Shown here: piece by piece, positions 38,901 to 45,910 of the stretch
How positions within the stretch are numbered: the first letter of the stretch is position 1
Layout of the letters: each line of letters starts with the position of its first letter
NCBI RefSeq assembly: GCF_932274485.2
Contig: NC_065879.2
Span: forward strand, 17,596,591-17,660,590
From: Patella vulgata
Lineage: Eukaryota > Mollusca > Gastropoda > Patellidae
DNA length: 64,000 nucleotides
Direction of reading: 5' to 3'
Program-made: the position numbers and the translations under genes
Notes under the pieces: generated by a model
The model's input: only the letters and a program-made list of their open reading frames with translations
Database searches by the model: none
Told to the model about the DNA's origin: nothing

Positions 38901-41900
38901 CAAAAATACAATCTACCATTTCATTTTGATTTAAAACAGACCACTAACCTGTCACCAAAGACATTACTTCAAATTCAACTATCAAAATAAACAATTTCCG
39001 TCCATTAAATGTTGGGAAAATTGTTAAATTTTGGAGAAAGTAACCAAGAAAATTTGCATCTGTTTCAGATAAAACATGTATTTTTTGTGTTTTGGAGCAT
39101 TTTTTTGCAAATGAAAGGGTTGAAAATTTGAAAGGGTTGATTATGTATGTATGTAATGGCTTGCTTCAATATCCTAAACATGCTAAGGCCTATTGACAAT
39201 TAATACATCGACTCATGACCCGAAAAATATGGTAATTTTGGAGGAATACCGTACAGGAATTAAACATGAAAAATAACGAGGTGCACCTATCTTTTATTAC
39301 GTATGAATTTGAATATTTTGTTGATACATGATTCTTAATGAATAATGATAAGAGTTATGCCCCTTTACTTTCGGGGAAAAATGTCTGACAAGAAAAATTT
39401 TGAAATCCCATCACTGAATACATGTATTGTGTAACTCCTGCCTTTGTGTCCCAGGTTGCCAAATATTTTATAGAAAAGAATTAATATCGACTTTGAAATC
39501 AGTCTTTGCCATGTTTTATCATGCTGCATAAAAATAGTAAAATTAAGACAGCAAGGATATACATCGCCTATATGACTAGTTCCCCCCCCCCCCACACCAC
39601 ACCCCACTCCACCACTCCCGACTTTAAAAATGAGTTGTGAAATATATCAGTTTAACATCATCTATGTCTATTAGTTCTTCCTGAATTTTAAGATGAACTG
39701 TGAAATATATTGGTGTTACATGATCTGCCAGTTCTTCTTGACTTTTAGAATGAACTGCGAAACATATCAGTTTTTAATCATCTATATAACAACTTCTGCC
39801 TGACTTTTAAAACTGGTTGTGCCATATATAGATGTTACATCGTCTACCAATTCCCCCTAACTTTTAAAACAAACTGTTAAATAAATTGTCTAATGGTTCC
39901 CTGACTTTTACAACGGGCTGTTAAATATATTAGTTTTACATAAAGGCAGTAAATCAGAACATGATTGTACATCGTCTTCTGATATTAAACTATTTTAATA
40001 CGTTTGATATAAAAACTACAGGTATACAAAATGGCCTTTTCATCCATTAAACCACACGTCTGCAACTCGCTGTCTGCTGGCAAGCCGAGTCAATCTCGAT
40101 CTGTTCAATCAATCTCACGCTACAACATTTTATACCGAGATAAAAGTTTCTATAGTTTCCACATAAAACATCTTCTATACAAGATACAAGACACAACAGA
40201 TCTTTTAATGATCGAATTAAGTGTCTGGTAAAAAAATTCCAGAATATCAAATTCATTATTCTGATAAACTATTTTACCAATTAAAAGTTTATTTTGATAA
40301 AATTCCTTTCAAATGGAGCGTCAAATTCATTATTCTATCAACTTATGTTGATTATTAAGAAAAAATTCTTGCCAAACTGAGTTTTAAAATAAAATTTAAT
40401 GACTATTGTCAAACCGAGCATTAAAGATGTATTATGTAAGATTTAGATAAAGAGCTGACAATTCTTGCTATAATATTTCAAAAATTGATAATGAAAAACA
40501 AATATGTTGAAAATTTAATTGAAGTTACTTTGTTCGGTGCGATGTTATGATTGTTTGAAGTATTGATTAAACATACATTATGCAAGAGCTAAATCCGATT
40601 ATTGCAAGTCTTTATTTACGCTTCAGACGTCATAGAAATTATAAATTAGATCAAGCACAAAATCAACTCTGTAGACCCACGGATGGCTTGGATTCAGCTC
40701 GGATTTAAACGGGATTTCGTTGACTAATTTAATTTTAAATGGTAGGTGGAGTTAACACCTGTCAATCAAACAATCGGCCATACTAAGAATCGGTGAAGAT
40801 GGAATTCAATCCCATTTCTAGTCAAAAATTACACTGGTGATAACTTAGCTACGTTCTCGTTGATATATACTGATGTGTTTGTTTTTAGCTACGATTGGAT
40901 GCCTTTAGTTCCAAGTGGCAAACTCAATTTCTTTATTAATGCATGTAACATCTTTAAAATAGATAAGTTTATGATATTATGATTAATTAAACTTACAGAA
41001 GCCAATGTAGTGGTACAACTGTCGCCTAACTCCAAATATTCACGTTTAAATTAATGAAGCGTTGTTTTTGTCTGACATTTCACTGCCATCGAAATCCATT
41101 CATAGTTACTGTGCTTTCGATTGTCCTTTTGATTGGCTGTTATAAAAGCCTTATATTTAGCCCTGCCTTCATGATGACAGCGTATCGTTTAAAAAGATGG
41201 CGGTCTTAGTAACGGCTTAACGCCTCGATTTTAAAAATGACGATTTGTACCCGTTTCAGGTAGGATTATATGCTTAATTGTAGTTGGGTGTTGTAGAAAT
41301 ATTATAAATAACAATAATCAATCGTTGTTTTGATTAAAACTATTGTCAATTTTGTTTAAAAATGACGGGTGTGAATCGCTCCGGCAGCTGCAACGTTATA
41401 GGTCATGGCCTCAGTTCTTAACTCGAAACACGGAGGGTTGAGAGATTAAGGTTTGTTATCTAGTGATAACTATGTTCAGAATAAAGTAATTTGACTGAAA
41501 TTTTCAATATATTCTTCTTTCATCATCTATTTTTGAACTGTTATAGCAAGAATGGCTAACTCCTTATAAAAATCTCCCATAATGTATCTTTAAATGTAGC
41601 ATATATAGATGATTATCTATTTTATAGTTATACTATTAAATGGTTCCAGTAGTCTAACCTGCTTAAAATCAGAGCCATCTGATAACCAGAGAGTTGATTA
41701 TAGGCTTGTCATGATAATAAATAATAATAATATTCTTTAGGAATACCGGTAGGTCTAATGCGACTTTTATAATACAATTAAATATTTGGGTAAAAATAAT
41801 GTAGCAGAGTATTTATGGCATTATTTCCAGGGCCTTACATAAAATATATTTAGCATCTACTACAACTTATACATTGCTGTAAGTATTTTCGGCATAATAC

Positions 41901-43950
41901 CCTTTATCACGCCAAAACACATTCTACAGCAGACATGCTTGTGTGACAACTTTCATATTCTACTGAGTGATATCTTCAGTGGAGATATCACTTTACATTA
42001 TATTTATCTATTTGTGCATGTAAGAAAGGGTTGGGTGATATAAAGGGTTTATATAAAAAAAATATTAAAAAAGATTTGTAGGAGATTCTCTATGTAACTT
42101 ATATAACTGACTAACATAATCTGTGAATGACATTTAGCGATTGAACATAATATACAACACAGTTATCAAGATAACAATCATTATATACACACGTTTCAAC
42201 AAGAATACAAATTTACAGGATTGACTAACTGTTTTATATTATTAGGATAAACCAACTTGTACAACTGCAGAAGGCTTAAAAAGATCGAAAGGAAATCATA
42301 ATTTAATTGGGTTCTCACAAACCATAAACTATTTCCTATCTATGCCAAAGTCTTACAAAGATTCAAGTTAAACTGAAGCCTTAACAAATATATCTACTGG
42401 CTATTATCAACAAATTCAAAGGATGTTAGACTTTAAAGTAGGCTGTAACAAACCATCTGTGTAGACCATAAATTATTTTGTATCCATGACAATCTCTAAC
42501 AAAGATTAAAATTAAAAGTTATTTTTAAAGTAGACATTTAGATATTCCTCGATATAAAATTAAAATAAAGATATAAAATACATATCAACGCCCACACAGC
42601 AGCTATAATTTCAAACAAAATTCTATTTTCACGTGAATCAAAGATGGAATGATATCTAAATATATTCCAAAATATTCAGTCCTATATAGTGTACGAAGGG
42701 AGTTTGGGTGGCTGAATGGTTAAACGCATGCACGTTTGATCACAAAGTATGTCATTGAGTCAAGTGATGTGGTGTCGTAATAAGGTGTAAGGTCGTCTCT
42801 TAAACCTCGTGGGTTTTCTCCGACTGCTAAAGACCCCTATGCGCAAATTATTGAAATAAAATTGAACCATGTTAGTCCCGAAATAACCTACTTTACGTTG
42901 AGTGGATGTTAAACCCCATTTCTCTCTCTCTCTCTTCACCTTGTGTACAAAAAATGTTGGGTAATGTTGTCATAATAGTTTAGACATGTTACAGATGTCT
43001 GCAGTAATATTTAGCATAGAAAAAATAAATCTAATCTCTCAGCAGACAGCAGACACGGTTTCATGTTTAATGAAGGTAATTAAGTTCACGTTTGATTTAA
43101 AACTTGCAGACACGGGCAGGTAGTATTACCTACTTCATGTGACCGATTGTCTATTAAAGTACAGACCATTCCCTGCTGTATATTTAAAATAAAATGTGAA
43201 AATGTATTTATATTATGACTGAGATTACATAGGAAATGAAATGAAAAGCATAGACATACGCCCACTCAGCACGGATGTCTCGACAGAAGCTTATCTCACA
43301 GGAAAACTTGGATGTTGACCGATTTCATAAGGAACTCATCCTTCAAGATAACCTGATCTCTATTGAGGGTTTTCGGGGTGTGAGAGAGAGAGAGAGCTAG
43401 AGAGAGAGAGAGAGACTAACACATAGTTCGATTTTATTTCTATAATTCACTTGCACGTAGGGGTCTTTAGTGGTGGAAGGAAACCGGAGGACCTGGAGAA
43501 AATCCGCGAGGTTGGACAGGTAACCCTACTCCTTGTCATGTACAACCGGGGAATCGAAACCCCATCAGTTGACTGAATGACAGACCTTATGATACTGTGC
43601 GCATGTGCTTACCATTCATCCATCCACCCGCCTTCGGAATAATGAGAGTAACACCGGAATGGAAGGTCGTAGAACACTGAATATTGATGGTGTACGTCCT
43701 CTCTTGACCACAATGCTTCACACTCATTTTGAGAAATATCCGTCAAGAATTTGTTGTCTCTATCTCATTCACAAGACAATTGTTGACAGATCGATGGACA
43801 GGGTGTGAACTATATACATGCATGCCAAAATTATTTTTATTTGGGATAAACAGGATGAAGGAACTGAGATCAACTTACACGAATTCTACGCATCGCCGCC
43901 ACGATCTCCACTCTACTACTGGGTCGTGGGACATCTAAGGTACCAATATA
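6610..43950 (-). CDS. NOS1AP: NOS1AP (CAPON) ortholog, 8 exons, 5' exon missing from window
   Basis: Joined exons 43950-43879, 37298-37206, 36392-36334, 25638-25530, 10463-10337, 9617-9295, 8141-7995 and 7446-6610 give 1767 nt, that is 588 codons plus a stop, with all junction phases agreeing. Residues 1-153 of this partial product match the NOS1AP PTB domain ([60 protein letters not shown]). Residues about 217-294 form the conserved coiled coil ([35 protein letters not shown]). The tail is low-complexity Ser/Asn/Asp. In vertebrates this cytosolic adaptor links neuronal NO synthase to partners such as Dexras1 and synapsin: the PTB domain binds the partners and the C-terminus binds the nNOS PDZ domain. 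That role is assumed here from orthology. The N-terminal 35 or so residues, including the initiator Met, were not found and probably lie past base 64000. The C-terminus ends ALES rather than the vertebrate EIAV. Confidence 0.95.
7447..7994 (-). other. NOS1AP: NOS1AP intron
   Basis: Intron between the last two exons. It contains a SINE A copy at about 7525-7740 in the gene's sense orientation. No other feature seen. Confidence 0.9.
7525..7740 (-). mobile_element. SINE A copy
   Basis: Recognisable by ggtcattttttgactaacacatgg, ttagctgtgggaggaaaccgg and aaacccatgaggttgg in order. The head is degraded. Confidence 0.75.
7995..8141 (-). CDS. NOS1AP: NOS1AP coding exon, end of coiled coil
   Basis: 147 nt, 49 codons, phase 0, acceptor ttcttccag and donor gtaaat. 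It encodes [20 protein letters not shown] then [13 protein letters not shown], parallel to human ARVHQLLLQNKDMLQHISLL. It ends in a Ser run and the stretch MIFHTPPQ. Confidence 0.95.
8142..9294 (-). other. NOS1AP: NOS1AP intron
   Basis: AT-rich intron. I see no repeat or coding segment in it. Confidence 0.9.
9295..9617 (-). CDS. NOS1AP: NOS1AP coding exon, linker and coiled coil
   Basis: 323 nt from a tttatttcag acceptor to a gtatat donor, phase 1 in and 0 out. It opens with a Lys/Glu-rich stretch and a Ser/Thr-Pro-rich linker ([13 protein letters not shown]). It then gives the hallmark coiled coil: [20 protein letters not shown] followed by [20 protein letters not shown]. Human NOS1AP has STHHQMQLLQQLLQQQQQQT and [20 protein letters not shown] at this place. 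Confidence 0.97.
9618..10336 (-). other. NOS1AP: NOS1AP intron with hairpin
   Basis: Intron holding the foldback repeat at 9747-9932. The rest is AT-rich and shows nothing else. Confidence 0.9.
9747..9932. repeat. Near-perfect foldback (hairpin) repeat
   Basis: Two arms of about 85-90 bp meet at a 4-6 bp centre near 9835 (acacaaat-gggct-atttgtgt). The arms differ mainly by one block of about 10 bp. Transcribed in the NOS1AP pre-mRNA it would make a long stem. It may be a MITE. Confidence 0.92.
10337..10463 (-). CDS. NOS1AP: NOS1AP coding exon, C-terminal PTB helix
   Basis: 127 nt from an attacag acceptor to a gttagt donor, phase 0 in and phase 1 out. It encodes [20 protein letters not shown], which matches human [20 protein letters not shown] at all but one position, then a divergent acidic linker [20 protein letters not shown]. 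The conserved segment is the C-terminal helix of the PTB fold. Confidence 0.97.
10490..10605 (-). mobile_element. SINE B fragment
   Basis: Has the tail-end sequence (ggggtttaacatcctac) and the ggttttttgtcccatctgaatgactaga part. The middle is missing. Confidence 0.7.
10788..11056. mobile_element. hAT-type MITE with 8-bp target duplication
   Basis: Starts CAGGGCTGGTT and ends AACCAACCCTG, flanked on both sides by ACTATAGG (10780-10787 and 11057-11064). An 8-bp duplication with CAGGG termini is typical of hAT elements. At 269 bp with no ORF it is non-autonomous. The perfect duplication suggests a fairly young insertion. Confidence 0.85.
11276..11590. repeat. About 75-bp tandem repeat, 4 copies
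   Basis: Units contain gtctaaagatcacagatatatata and acacagttctcagatgtccatattactt. Confidence 0.85.
11690..12080. repeat. About 110-bp tandem repeat
   Basis: Roughly four degenerate units with aaaactgcttaaataactaca and taaaccaagttaatccaaa. Confidence 0.75.
12893..13040 (-). mobile_element. SINE C copy (third tRNA-derived SINE)
   Basis: On the minus strand it has a tRNA-like head with TGGCTTAGTTAG (box A-like) and GGTTCGCTCC (box B-like). Then comes CGTTCGGATGGGGCGTTAAA, close to the SINE B core. The head differs from those of SINE A and B. Confidence 0.65.
14445..15290. repeat. 32-bp minisatellite, about 25 copies
   Basis: Units of the type gactggggattatacatcagtatatcacac, tandem with no spacers. 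A run of about 18 G occurs near 14883. Confidence 0.93.
15751..16011 (-). mobile_element. SINE A, near full length
   Basis: Full order of landmarks from aaatggggtttaacgtccac to accattcggccac on the plus strand. Confidence 0.88.
16065..16110 (-). mobile_element. SINE B 3' tail fragment
   Basis: Only aaatgaaatgaaatggggtt and a few following bases remain. Confidence 0.6.
16825..17010 (+). mobile_element. SINE B copy, plus orientation
   Basis: Carries ccgaaaaaccgagctc, gtacacattgtcgtgcaagt, cagatcccttggcagttggg and gcaaaatttccc, ending with cttcattagccc. The tRNA-like head is missing. Confidence 0.8.
17515..17795 (+). mobile_element. SINE A, full length, plus orientation
   Basis: Best plus-strand reference copy. 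Box A-like TGGCCGAATGG and box B-like GGTTTCGAATCCC lie in the head. Central segments are gtgggttttctctgggtcc and tccggtttcctcccactgc, and the end is gttaaacccaatttctctctctc. Confidence 0.92.
18480..18665. repeat. Tandem repeat of about 60 bp, 3-4 copies
   Basis: Units contain aataacataatattagaccagatcacc and agttcaacaatttatttttacctt. A related stretch occurs at 17232-17275. Confidence 0.75.
18906..18975 (-). repeat. (GA)n microsatellite with SINE A stub
   Basis: About 40 bp of GA, followed by atcattttgggatgaacacatg, a remnant of the SINE A 3' end. Confidence 0.8.
19506..19748 (-). mobile_element. SINE A copy
   Basis: Full head (accattcggccatcaaaccc) and central part. A short deletion removes part of the 3' region. 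Confidence 0.87.
19789..19985 (-). mobile_element. SINE B partial copy
   Basis: Reads ggggttgaaaatcctac, aatgtgtacatgggatct and tttttcagcccatttgaa on the plus strand; truncated toward its head. Confidence 0.78.
20026..20172 (-). mobile_element. SINE A partial copy
   Basis: 3' and central segments only (ctggactaacatatggtgca, gggaaaacccatgaggttgg). Confidence 0.75.
20945..22920. repeat. Long inverted repeat (foldback element)
   Basis: The core arms are about 21023-21430 and 22250-22635. They are roughly 400 bp each, about 90% alike by eye, and inverted, around a spacer of about 820 bp. Weaker similarity extends outward to about 20945 and 22920. The spacer holds a 150-bp degenerate tandem unit (tggaatttcgtatt...). 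A similar 80-bp block, directly repeated, flanks it (20860-20945 and 22970-23085). Confidence 0.85.
23237..23520 (-). mobile_element. SINE A with (GA)n tail
   Basis: GA run, then a complete SINE A up to gctaaccat, where it is interrupted by a second GA run. Confidence 0.87.
23521..23640 (-). mobile_element. Second (GA)n plus internally deleted SINE A
   Basis: A GA run directly abuts the preceding SINE head, followed by ctggagaaaacccatgaggtt. This is one SINE copy next to or inside another. Confidence 0.7.
24411..24636 (-). mobile_element. SINE A copy with unusual start
   Basis: aaatggggtttaacaaccta is followed by divergent sequence, then normal SINE A from cctggactaacatatgg. Confidence 0.72.
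25530..25638 (-). CDS. NOS1AP: NOS1AP coding exon, core of PTB domain
   Basis: 109 nt from a ttatttcag acceptor to a gttagt donor. It encodes [20 protein letters not shown] followed by [16 protein letters not shown], nearly identical to human [20 protein letters not shown]. This is the most conserved part of the family. The entry phase (one base finishing Arg) fits the exon at 36334-36392. Confidence 0.97.
25690..25845 (-). mobile_element. SINE A partial copy
   Basis: 3' and central parts (gggactaacatatggtacaa, gagtgggaggaaatcgg). The head is replaced by a C-run and A-run. Confidence 0.72.
26085..26225 (-). mobile_element. SINE B core fragment
   Basis: Contains tacgacctactcttatatca, ggatcttttacgtgcacgcc and gggcctcggtttttcatacc. 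Confidence 0.8.
26325..26640 (+). repeat. Interspersed repeat R2, copy 2
   Basis: Matches 590-900 with the same landmark order. Confidence 0.7.
26873..27105 (-). mobile_element. SINE A with (GA)n tail
   Basis: GA run, then tgtccactcaacacaaat and ggagaaaacccacaaggttgg, and a worn head. Confidence 0.78.
27125..27370 (-). repeat. 39-bp minisatellite built from a SINE B tail
   Basis: About six units of gaaatgaaaaggggtttagc and gtcttactatagatgtgag. The gaaatgaaatggggttta part is the SINE B 3' end. The same unit occurs inverted at 29500-29940. Confidence 0.87.
27596..27838 (+). mobile_element. SINE B copy, plus orientation
   Basis: Contains ttccccttgtcaatgatgca, gtgcatgtaaaagaaccctt, tttgatataagagtagacca and ctcatagcacaccgtatgg. 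Confidence 0.8.
27930..28690. repeat. About 80-90-bp minisatellite, 9 or so units
   Basis: Units contain ctcacagaccctgcatgcatt, gatcacaccacccttcctac and tccccaccacaggaggtgcc. Confidence 0.88.
29255..29350. repeat. Short tandem repeat, about 26 bp x 4
   Basis: Units of the type taaatttcattggggaaattc. Confidence 0.7.
29500..29940 (+). repeat. 39-bp minisatellite, inverted relative to 27125-27370
   Basis: About eleven units of cgctaaaccccatttcattt and cctcacatctctagtaaga. This is the reverse complement of the array 2.2 kb to the left. An open frame of 117 codons here is just the repeat. Confidence 0.9.
30240..30690 (+). mobile_element. Harbinger-like MITE with MADF-domain remnant (tentative)
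   Basis: A short plus-strand frame at 30466-30555 encodes [20 protein letters not shown] followed by PCLFNV. This resembles the start of a MADF (Myb/SANT-like) domain as carried by PIF/Harbinger transposons. Ends near 30265 and 30665 look like degenerate inverted repeats. Boundaries are approximate. Confidence 0.5.
30711..30800 (-). mobile_element. SINE A head fragment
   Basis: Only the tRNA-like head (gactcaatgacaggcctaat, gctaaccattcggccatcca). Confidence 0.8.
31060..31870. repeat. Alternating A/B satellite, monomer about 145 bp
   Basis: Six monomers spaced about 145 bp. Alternate monomers are more alike than neighbours: the A type has tcaaggtattgatgtaat and caagtttcatcactct; the B type has catcaaggcattg and caagtttgaacattct. 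So the real period is a dimer of about 290 bp. A (gacagacggacg) run follows at 31868-31918. Confidence 0.85.
32490..32772 (-). mobile_element. TTAA MITE family M1, copy
   Basis: On the minus strand it begins AGATGTATTACGTAAGAGCT after TTAA and ends with an inverted version of the same end (aaaataatgcattc). Shared interior: attgcaggtctttattttgg. Confidence 0.75.
33509..33660 (-). mobile_element. SINE A partial copy
   Basis: Central part and worn head (ttagcagtgggaggaaac, gacagaccttatgatct). Confidence 0.75.
33663..33812 (-). mobile_element. SINE B partial copy
   Basis: Tail and core pieces directly after the SINE A copy (aaggtttaatgtcttcctgttc, gaaattttgcccaggcagca). Confidence 0.7.
34443..34946 (+). 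mobile_element. PIF/Harbinger-like MITE with MADF remnant
   Basis: Terminal inverted repeats of about 45 bp start AGCAGCGTTTACACGATACA on the left and AGCGACGTTTACACGATACA on the right (reverse complement). TTA flanks both sides (34440-34442, 34947-34949), as Harbinger insertions leave. Inside, the plus-strand frame from 34659 encodes [20 protein letters not shown], which looks like the beginning of a MADF domain. At 504 bp it is non-autonomous. Confidence 0.82.
35816..36365 (-). repeat. 52-bp minisatellite derived from a NOS1AP exon end and its splice donor
   Basis: About ten units, read on the minus strand: gtgacccacgcaatctatac then gtaggtggaaatttacaagt. They match the last 30 or so nt of the exon 36392-36334 plus the first 22 nt of its intron. 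The array starts at the real donor. Interior units have TATACGTAGG or TATACATAGG in place of TATAGGTAAG and carry in-frame stops. The two units farthest from the exon (35816-35880) keep TATAGGTAGGTG, and the outermost still reads [11 protein letters not shown]. Confidence 0.93.
36334..36392 (-). CDS. NOS1AP: NOS1AP coding exon (59 nt) whose 3' end seeds a minisatellite
   Basis: Too short to show as an ORF. The acceptor is ttttgtag, the donor gtaagt, and the frame runs phase 0 to phase 2. It encodes [19 protein letters not shown] plus the first two bases of Arg, equivalent to human KEWTWDESKMLVMQDPIYR. The split Arg codon (AG, then G) is completed by the next exon at 25638. Immediately downstream, the last part of this exon and its donor region are repeated about ten times (35816-36365). 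Confidence 0.94.
36393..37205 (-). other. NOS1AP: NOS1AP intron
   Basis: 813-bp intron. It carries one SINE A antisense to the gene, ending about 60 bp before the acceptor. Nothing else seen. Confidence 0.9.
36452..36706 (+). mobile_element. SINE A, plus orientation with (TC)n tail
   Basis: Head TAGCCGAATGG, a small deletion in the head, then a normal body and a 24-bp TC tail. Confidence 0.88.
37206..37298 (-). CDS. NOS1AP: NOS1AP coding exon, PTB domain strand region
   Basis: 93 nt, 31 codons, phase 0 at both ends, acceptor tttctttttcag and donor gtaag. It encodes [20 protein letters not shown] and then [11 protein letters not shown], matching human YEFKAKNIKKKKVSIMVSVD. The Lys-rich block sits at the exon end, where human isoforms differ by an optional LLLLQ insert; this exon pair gives the version without it. 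A 1.1-kb pyrimidine tract lies about 45 nt upstream in the sense direction. Confidence 0.96.
37345..38460 (-). repeat. 1.1-kb polypyrimidine/polypurine tract
   Basis: Plus strand is almost all A and G (gaggtgaagaaggagagggg type, imperfect tandem). The transcribed message is therefore C/T-rich, ending about 45 nt before the acceptor of exon 37298. Overlapping Ser/Pro/Leu-rich frames here are a composition artefact. Confidence 0.95.
39624..39945. repeat. Tandem repeat of about 65 bp, 5 copies
   Basis: Units contain tgtgaaatatatcagtttt, catcatctat and ttcttcctgacttttaaaa. Confidence 0.75.
40425..40560 (-). mobile_element. M1 MITE end fragment
   Basis: TTAA followed by AGATGTATTATGTAAGATTT and the caattcttgctataatattt end, inverted relative to the neighbouring full copy. 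Confidence 0.65.
40571..41589 (+). mobile_element. M1 MITE, 1.0-kb copy
   Basis: TTAA at 40567-40570 and at 41590-41593. Ends ACATACATTATGCAAGAGCT and (inverse) AGATACATTATGGGAG. No coding sequence recognised within it. This is the longest intact member in the window. Confidence 0.8.
42699..42937 (+). mobile_element. SINE A, plus orientation
   Basis: Head TGGCTGAATGG, body with small deletions, (TC)n tail. Confidence 0.85.
43382..43632 (-). mobile_element. SINE A with (GA)n tail, 3' end replaced by repeat
   Basis: GA run runs straight into gactaacacatagttcg; normal body and head (gcttaccattcatccatcca). Confidence 0.85.
43879..43950 (-). CDS. NOS1AP: NOS1AP coding exon, start of PTB domain
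   Basis: 72 nt, 24 codons, phase 0 at both ends. It follows a ttttcag acceptor and precedes a gtaagt donor. It encodes YIGT followed by [20 protein letters not shown], which matches human NOS1[22 protein letters not shown]. In vertebrates the preceding exon ends ...ICFEAK; its counterpart was not found up to base 64000. Confidence 0.96.
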
Positions 43951-44079
43951 CTGAAAATAGACAGAAAATCAAGATAAATATCAGGCAGTTTTTTTTATAG
44001 CTTTGGAATCAATGGGAGGACGAGGAAGGAAATTCATCGTCTGCCTCCCCTTCATTAATGAGCAAGAGAAACCCTTATA

Positions 44080-44320
44080 TATTATACAGTGTGACTTCAC
44101 TATAACACTGGTGTTGGTGTCCACTGACTACACCCATTTTATAAAGAGAACCTTATATATTATACACTGTGACTTCACTATAACACTAATGTTGGTGTCC
44201 ACTGACTACACCCATTTTATAGAGAGAACCTTATATATTATACACTGTGACTTCACTATAACACCGATGTTGGTGTCTACTGACTACACCCATTTTATAG
44301 AGAGAACCTTATATTAAACA
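44080..44320. repeat. 77-bp tandem repeat, 3+ copies
   Basis: Units contain gagaaccttatatattata, cactgtgacttcactataac and ggtgtccactgactacaccc. Confidence 0.88.
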
Positions 44321-44449
44321 CTAGAACTTGATGATGGTGTCCATTGATTACACCAGTTTTACACAAAGTGCATATTTTTTCTTTCTCCTATGTTTGTATC
44401 TTTATTGTACAATGGTTGTCATTCTTTGCTTGATAAAATATACTACCAT

Positions 44450-44725
44450 ATAACTGTGTCATGTGTTACTATCGTATAACTGTACGTGTCATGTGTTACT
44501 ATCATATAAATGTGCCTGTCATGTGTTACAATCATATAATTGTGTTAAAAAATACTATCATATAACTGTGGTATTTGTTACTATTATATAATTGTGTCAT
44601 GTGTTACTATCATATAATTGTGCCATGTGTTACTATCATATAACTGTAAGTGTCATATGTTACTATCATATAATTGTGCCATGTGTTACTATCATATAAC
44701 GGTGTCATGTGTTAAGATATGTTAT
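44450..44725. repeat. 28-bp minisatellite
   Basis: Around ten units of tgtcatgtgttactatcata followed by taactgtg. Confidence 0.87.
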
Positions 44726-44810
44726 CATGTTTCTGTGTAACAATGCCTTATAGACTATATGATTATGTAACAATGTCTTATAGATACAACTACTGTGTCT
44801 TATATATACA

Positions 44811-45192
44811 AATGAAATGAAATGAAATGAAATGGAGTTTAATGTCCTACTGTTCTGCTCCTAACCTGGGCTAATGAAGATGGGCATACGCCCTACAGTG
44901 TGCTATGAGGGAAATTTTGCCCGGACAGCGGCACTACGGCCTACTCTTATATCGAATTCCAACTGCCAAGGGATCTTTTACGTGCACGCCAATGTGTACA
45001 CGGGACCTCGGTTTTTCGTCCCATCCGAACGACTAGACAGCTTTCCTTGTCAGCCCCTCGATCCTGCATCACTGACAAGGGAGAACCACGCCGGAAAATC
45101 TGGATGAACTTTCTCGGCCAATGCAGGGATCGAACACCCGACCTCCAGGCTAGCGAGCTAGCGTCTTACCCACTTAGCCACGTGATCCCCCT
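44811..45192 (-). mobile_element. SINE B, full-length reference copy
   Basis: On the minus strand the head has box A-like TGGCTAAGTGG and box B-like TGTTCGATCCC. Core pieces are CGTTCGGATGGGACGAAAAA, CCGAGGTCCCGTGTACAC, GCGTGCACGTAAAAGATCCC and CCGGGCAAAATTTCCC, then a (ATTTC)n tail. It sits inside a tandem array of about 28 bp (cttatagatacaactactgt). Confidence 0.92.
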
Positions 45193-45605
45193 TATAGATA
45201 CAACTACTGTGTCTTATAGATATAACTATCATATAACTGTCAAATAAGATATAACTATCACATAACTTTGTATAACGTGTAACCATCTCTTACCGATATA
45301 ACAAGAGTGCCAAACATACATGATATGATCAGATAGTTTAATCACAAACTAACATCATTGGTACTTAACCTAATTAGAGGGACATGTACACGATTCCTGG
45401 AGTTCTAGAACCATCGTTAACGATTCCTGGAGATCTAGAACCATTGTTAATGACTTGACTATTTAATTACATCTAACGGCCAGTATTATTAAATTAACAA
45501 ATACTCGTAACCCACTGACACTGACAATTTCTACATCAAGTCCAACATTAAATGACACCATATATCTCATAAGTACTATAAAATAGAAACCAATCAGTCT
45601 TTTAA

Positions 45606-45779
45606 AGATACATTAAGTAAGAGCTAATCTTTCTTCTGGCTTCAAATGTTATGTAAACTATTATTTAGATGTATGACAAACCACAAGATTTAAAAATTTA
45701 AAGAAAAAATGGATAATCAAGGCTTAATCTTGGTTGTCAAGTACCATTGCTACAATAATAAACGATCTACGCTACATCT
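45606..45779 (+). mobile_element. M1 MITE, short copy
   Basis: TTAA on both sides. It starts AGATACATTAAGTAAGAGCT and ends ctacgctacatc. A related fragment lies at 45955-46135. Confidence 0.7.
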
Positions 45780-45813
45780 TTAAAGTGTGGGATGGCTGAG
45801 ATATTCAATGGGA

Positions 45814-45910
45814 GAGAGAATGAGAAATGGGGTTTAACGTCCACTCGACACAAACTAGGTCATTTCGGGAATAACATATGGTTTAATTTTATTTCAATAA
45901 TTCGCTTGCG
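45814..45910 (-). mobile_element. SINE A 3' fragment
   Basis: aaatggggtttaacgtccac through caataattcgcttgcg, very close to consensus, inserted in a repeated gatattcaatgg target. Confidence 0.85.

Larger units (their letters stand above)
37299..43878 (-). other. NOS1AP: NOS1AP intron (6.6 kb)
   Basis: Holds the pyrimidine tract, a tandem repeat at 39624-39945, M1 MITE copies and SINE A copies. 38470-39600 and 41600-42690 show nothing else. Confidence 0.9.

Noticed and set aside
44003-44317. 104-codon frame with repeated IIHCDFTITLMLVSTDYTHF
   Set aside because: Translation of a 77-bp tandem repeat with indels.
45110-45192. Possible tRNA gene on the minus strand
   Set aside because: Head of SINE B, with body and ATTTC tail attached.
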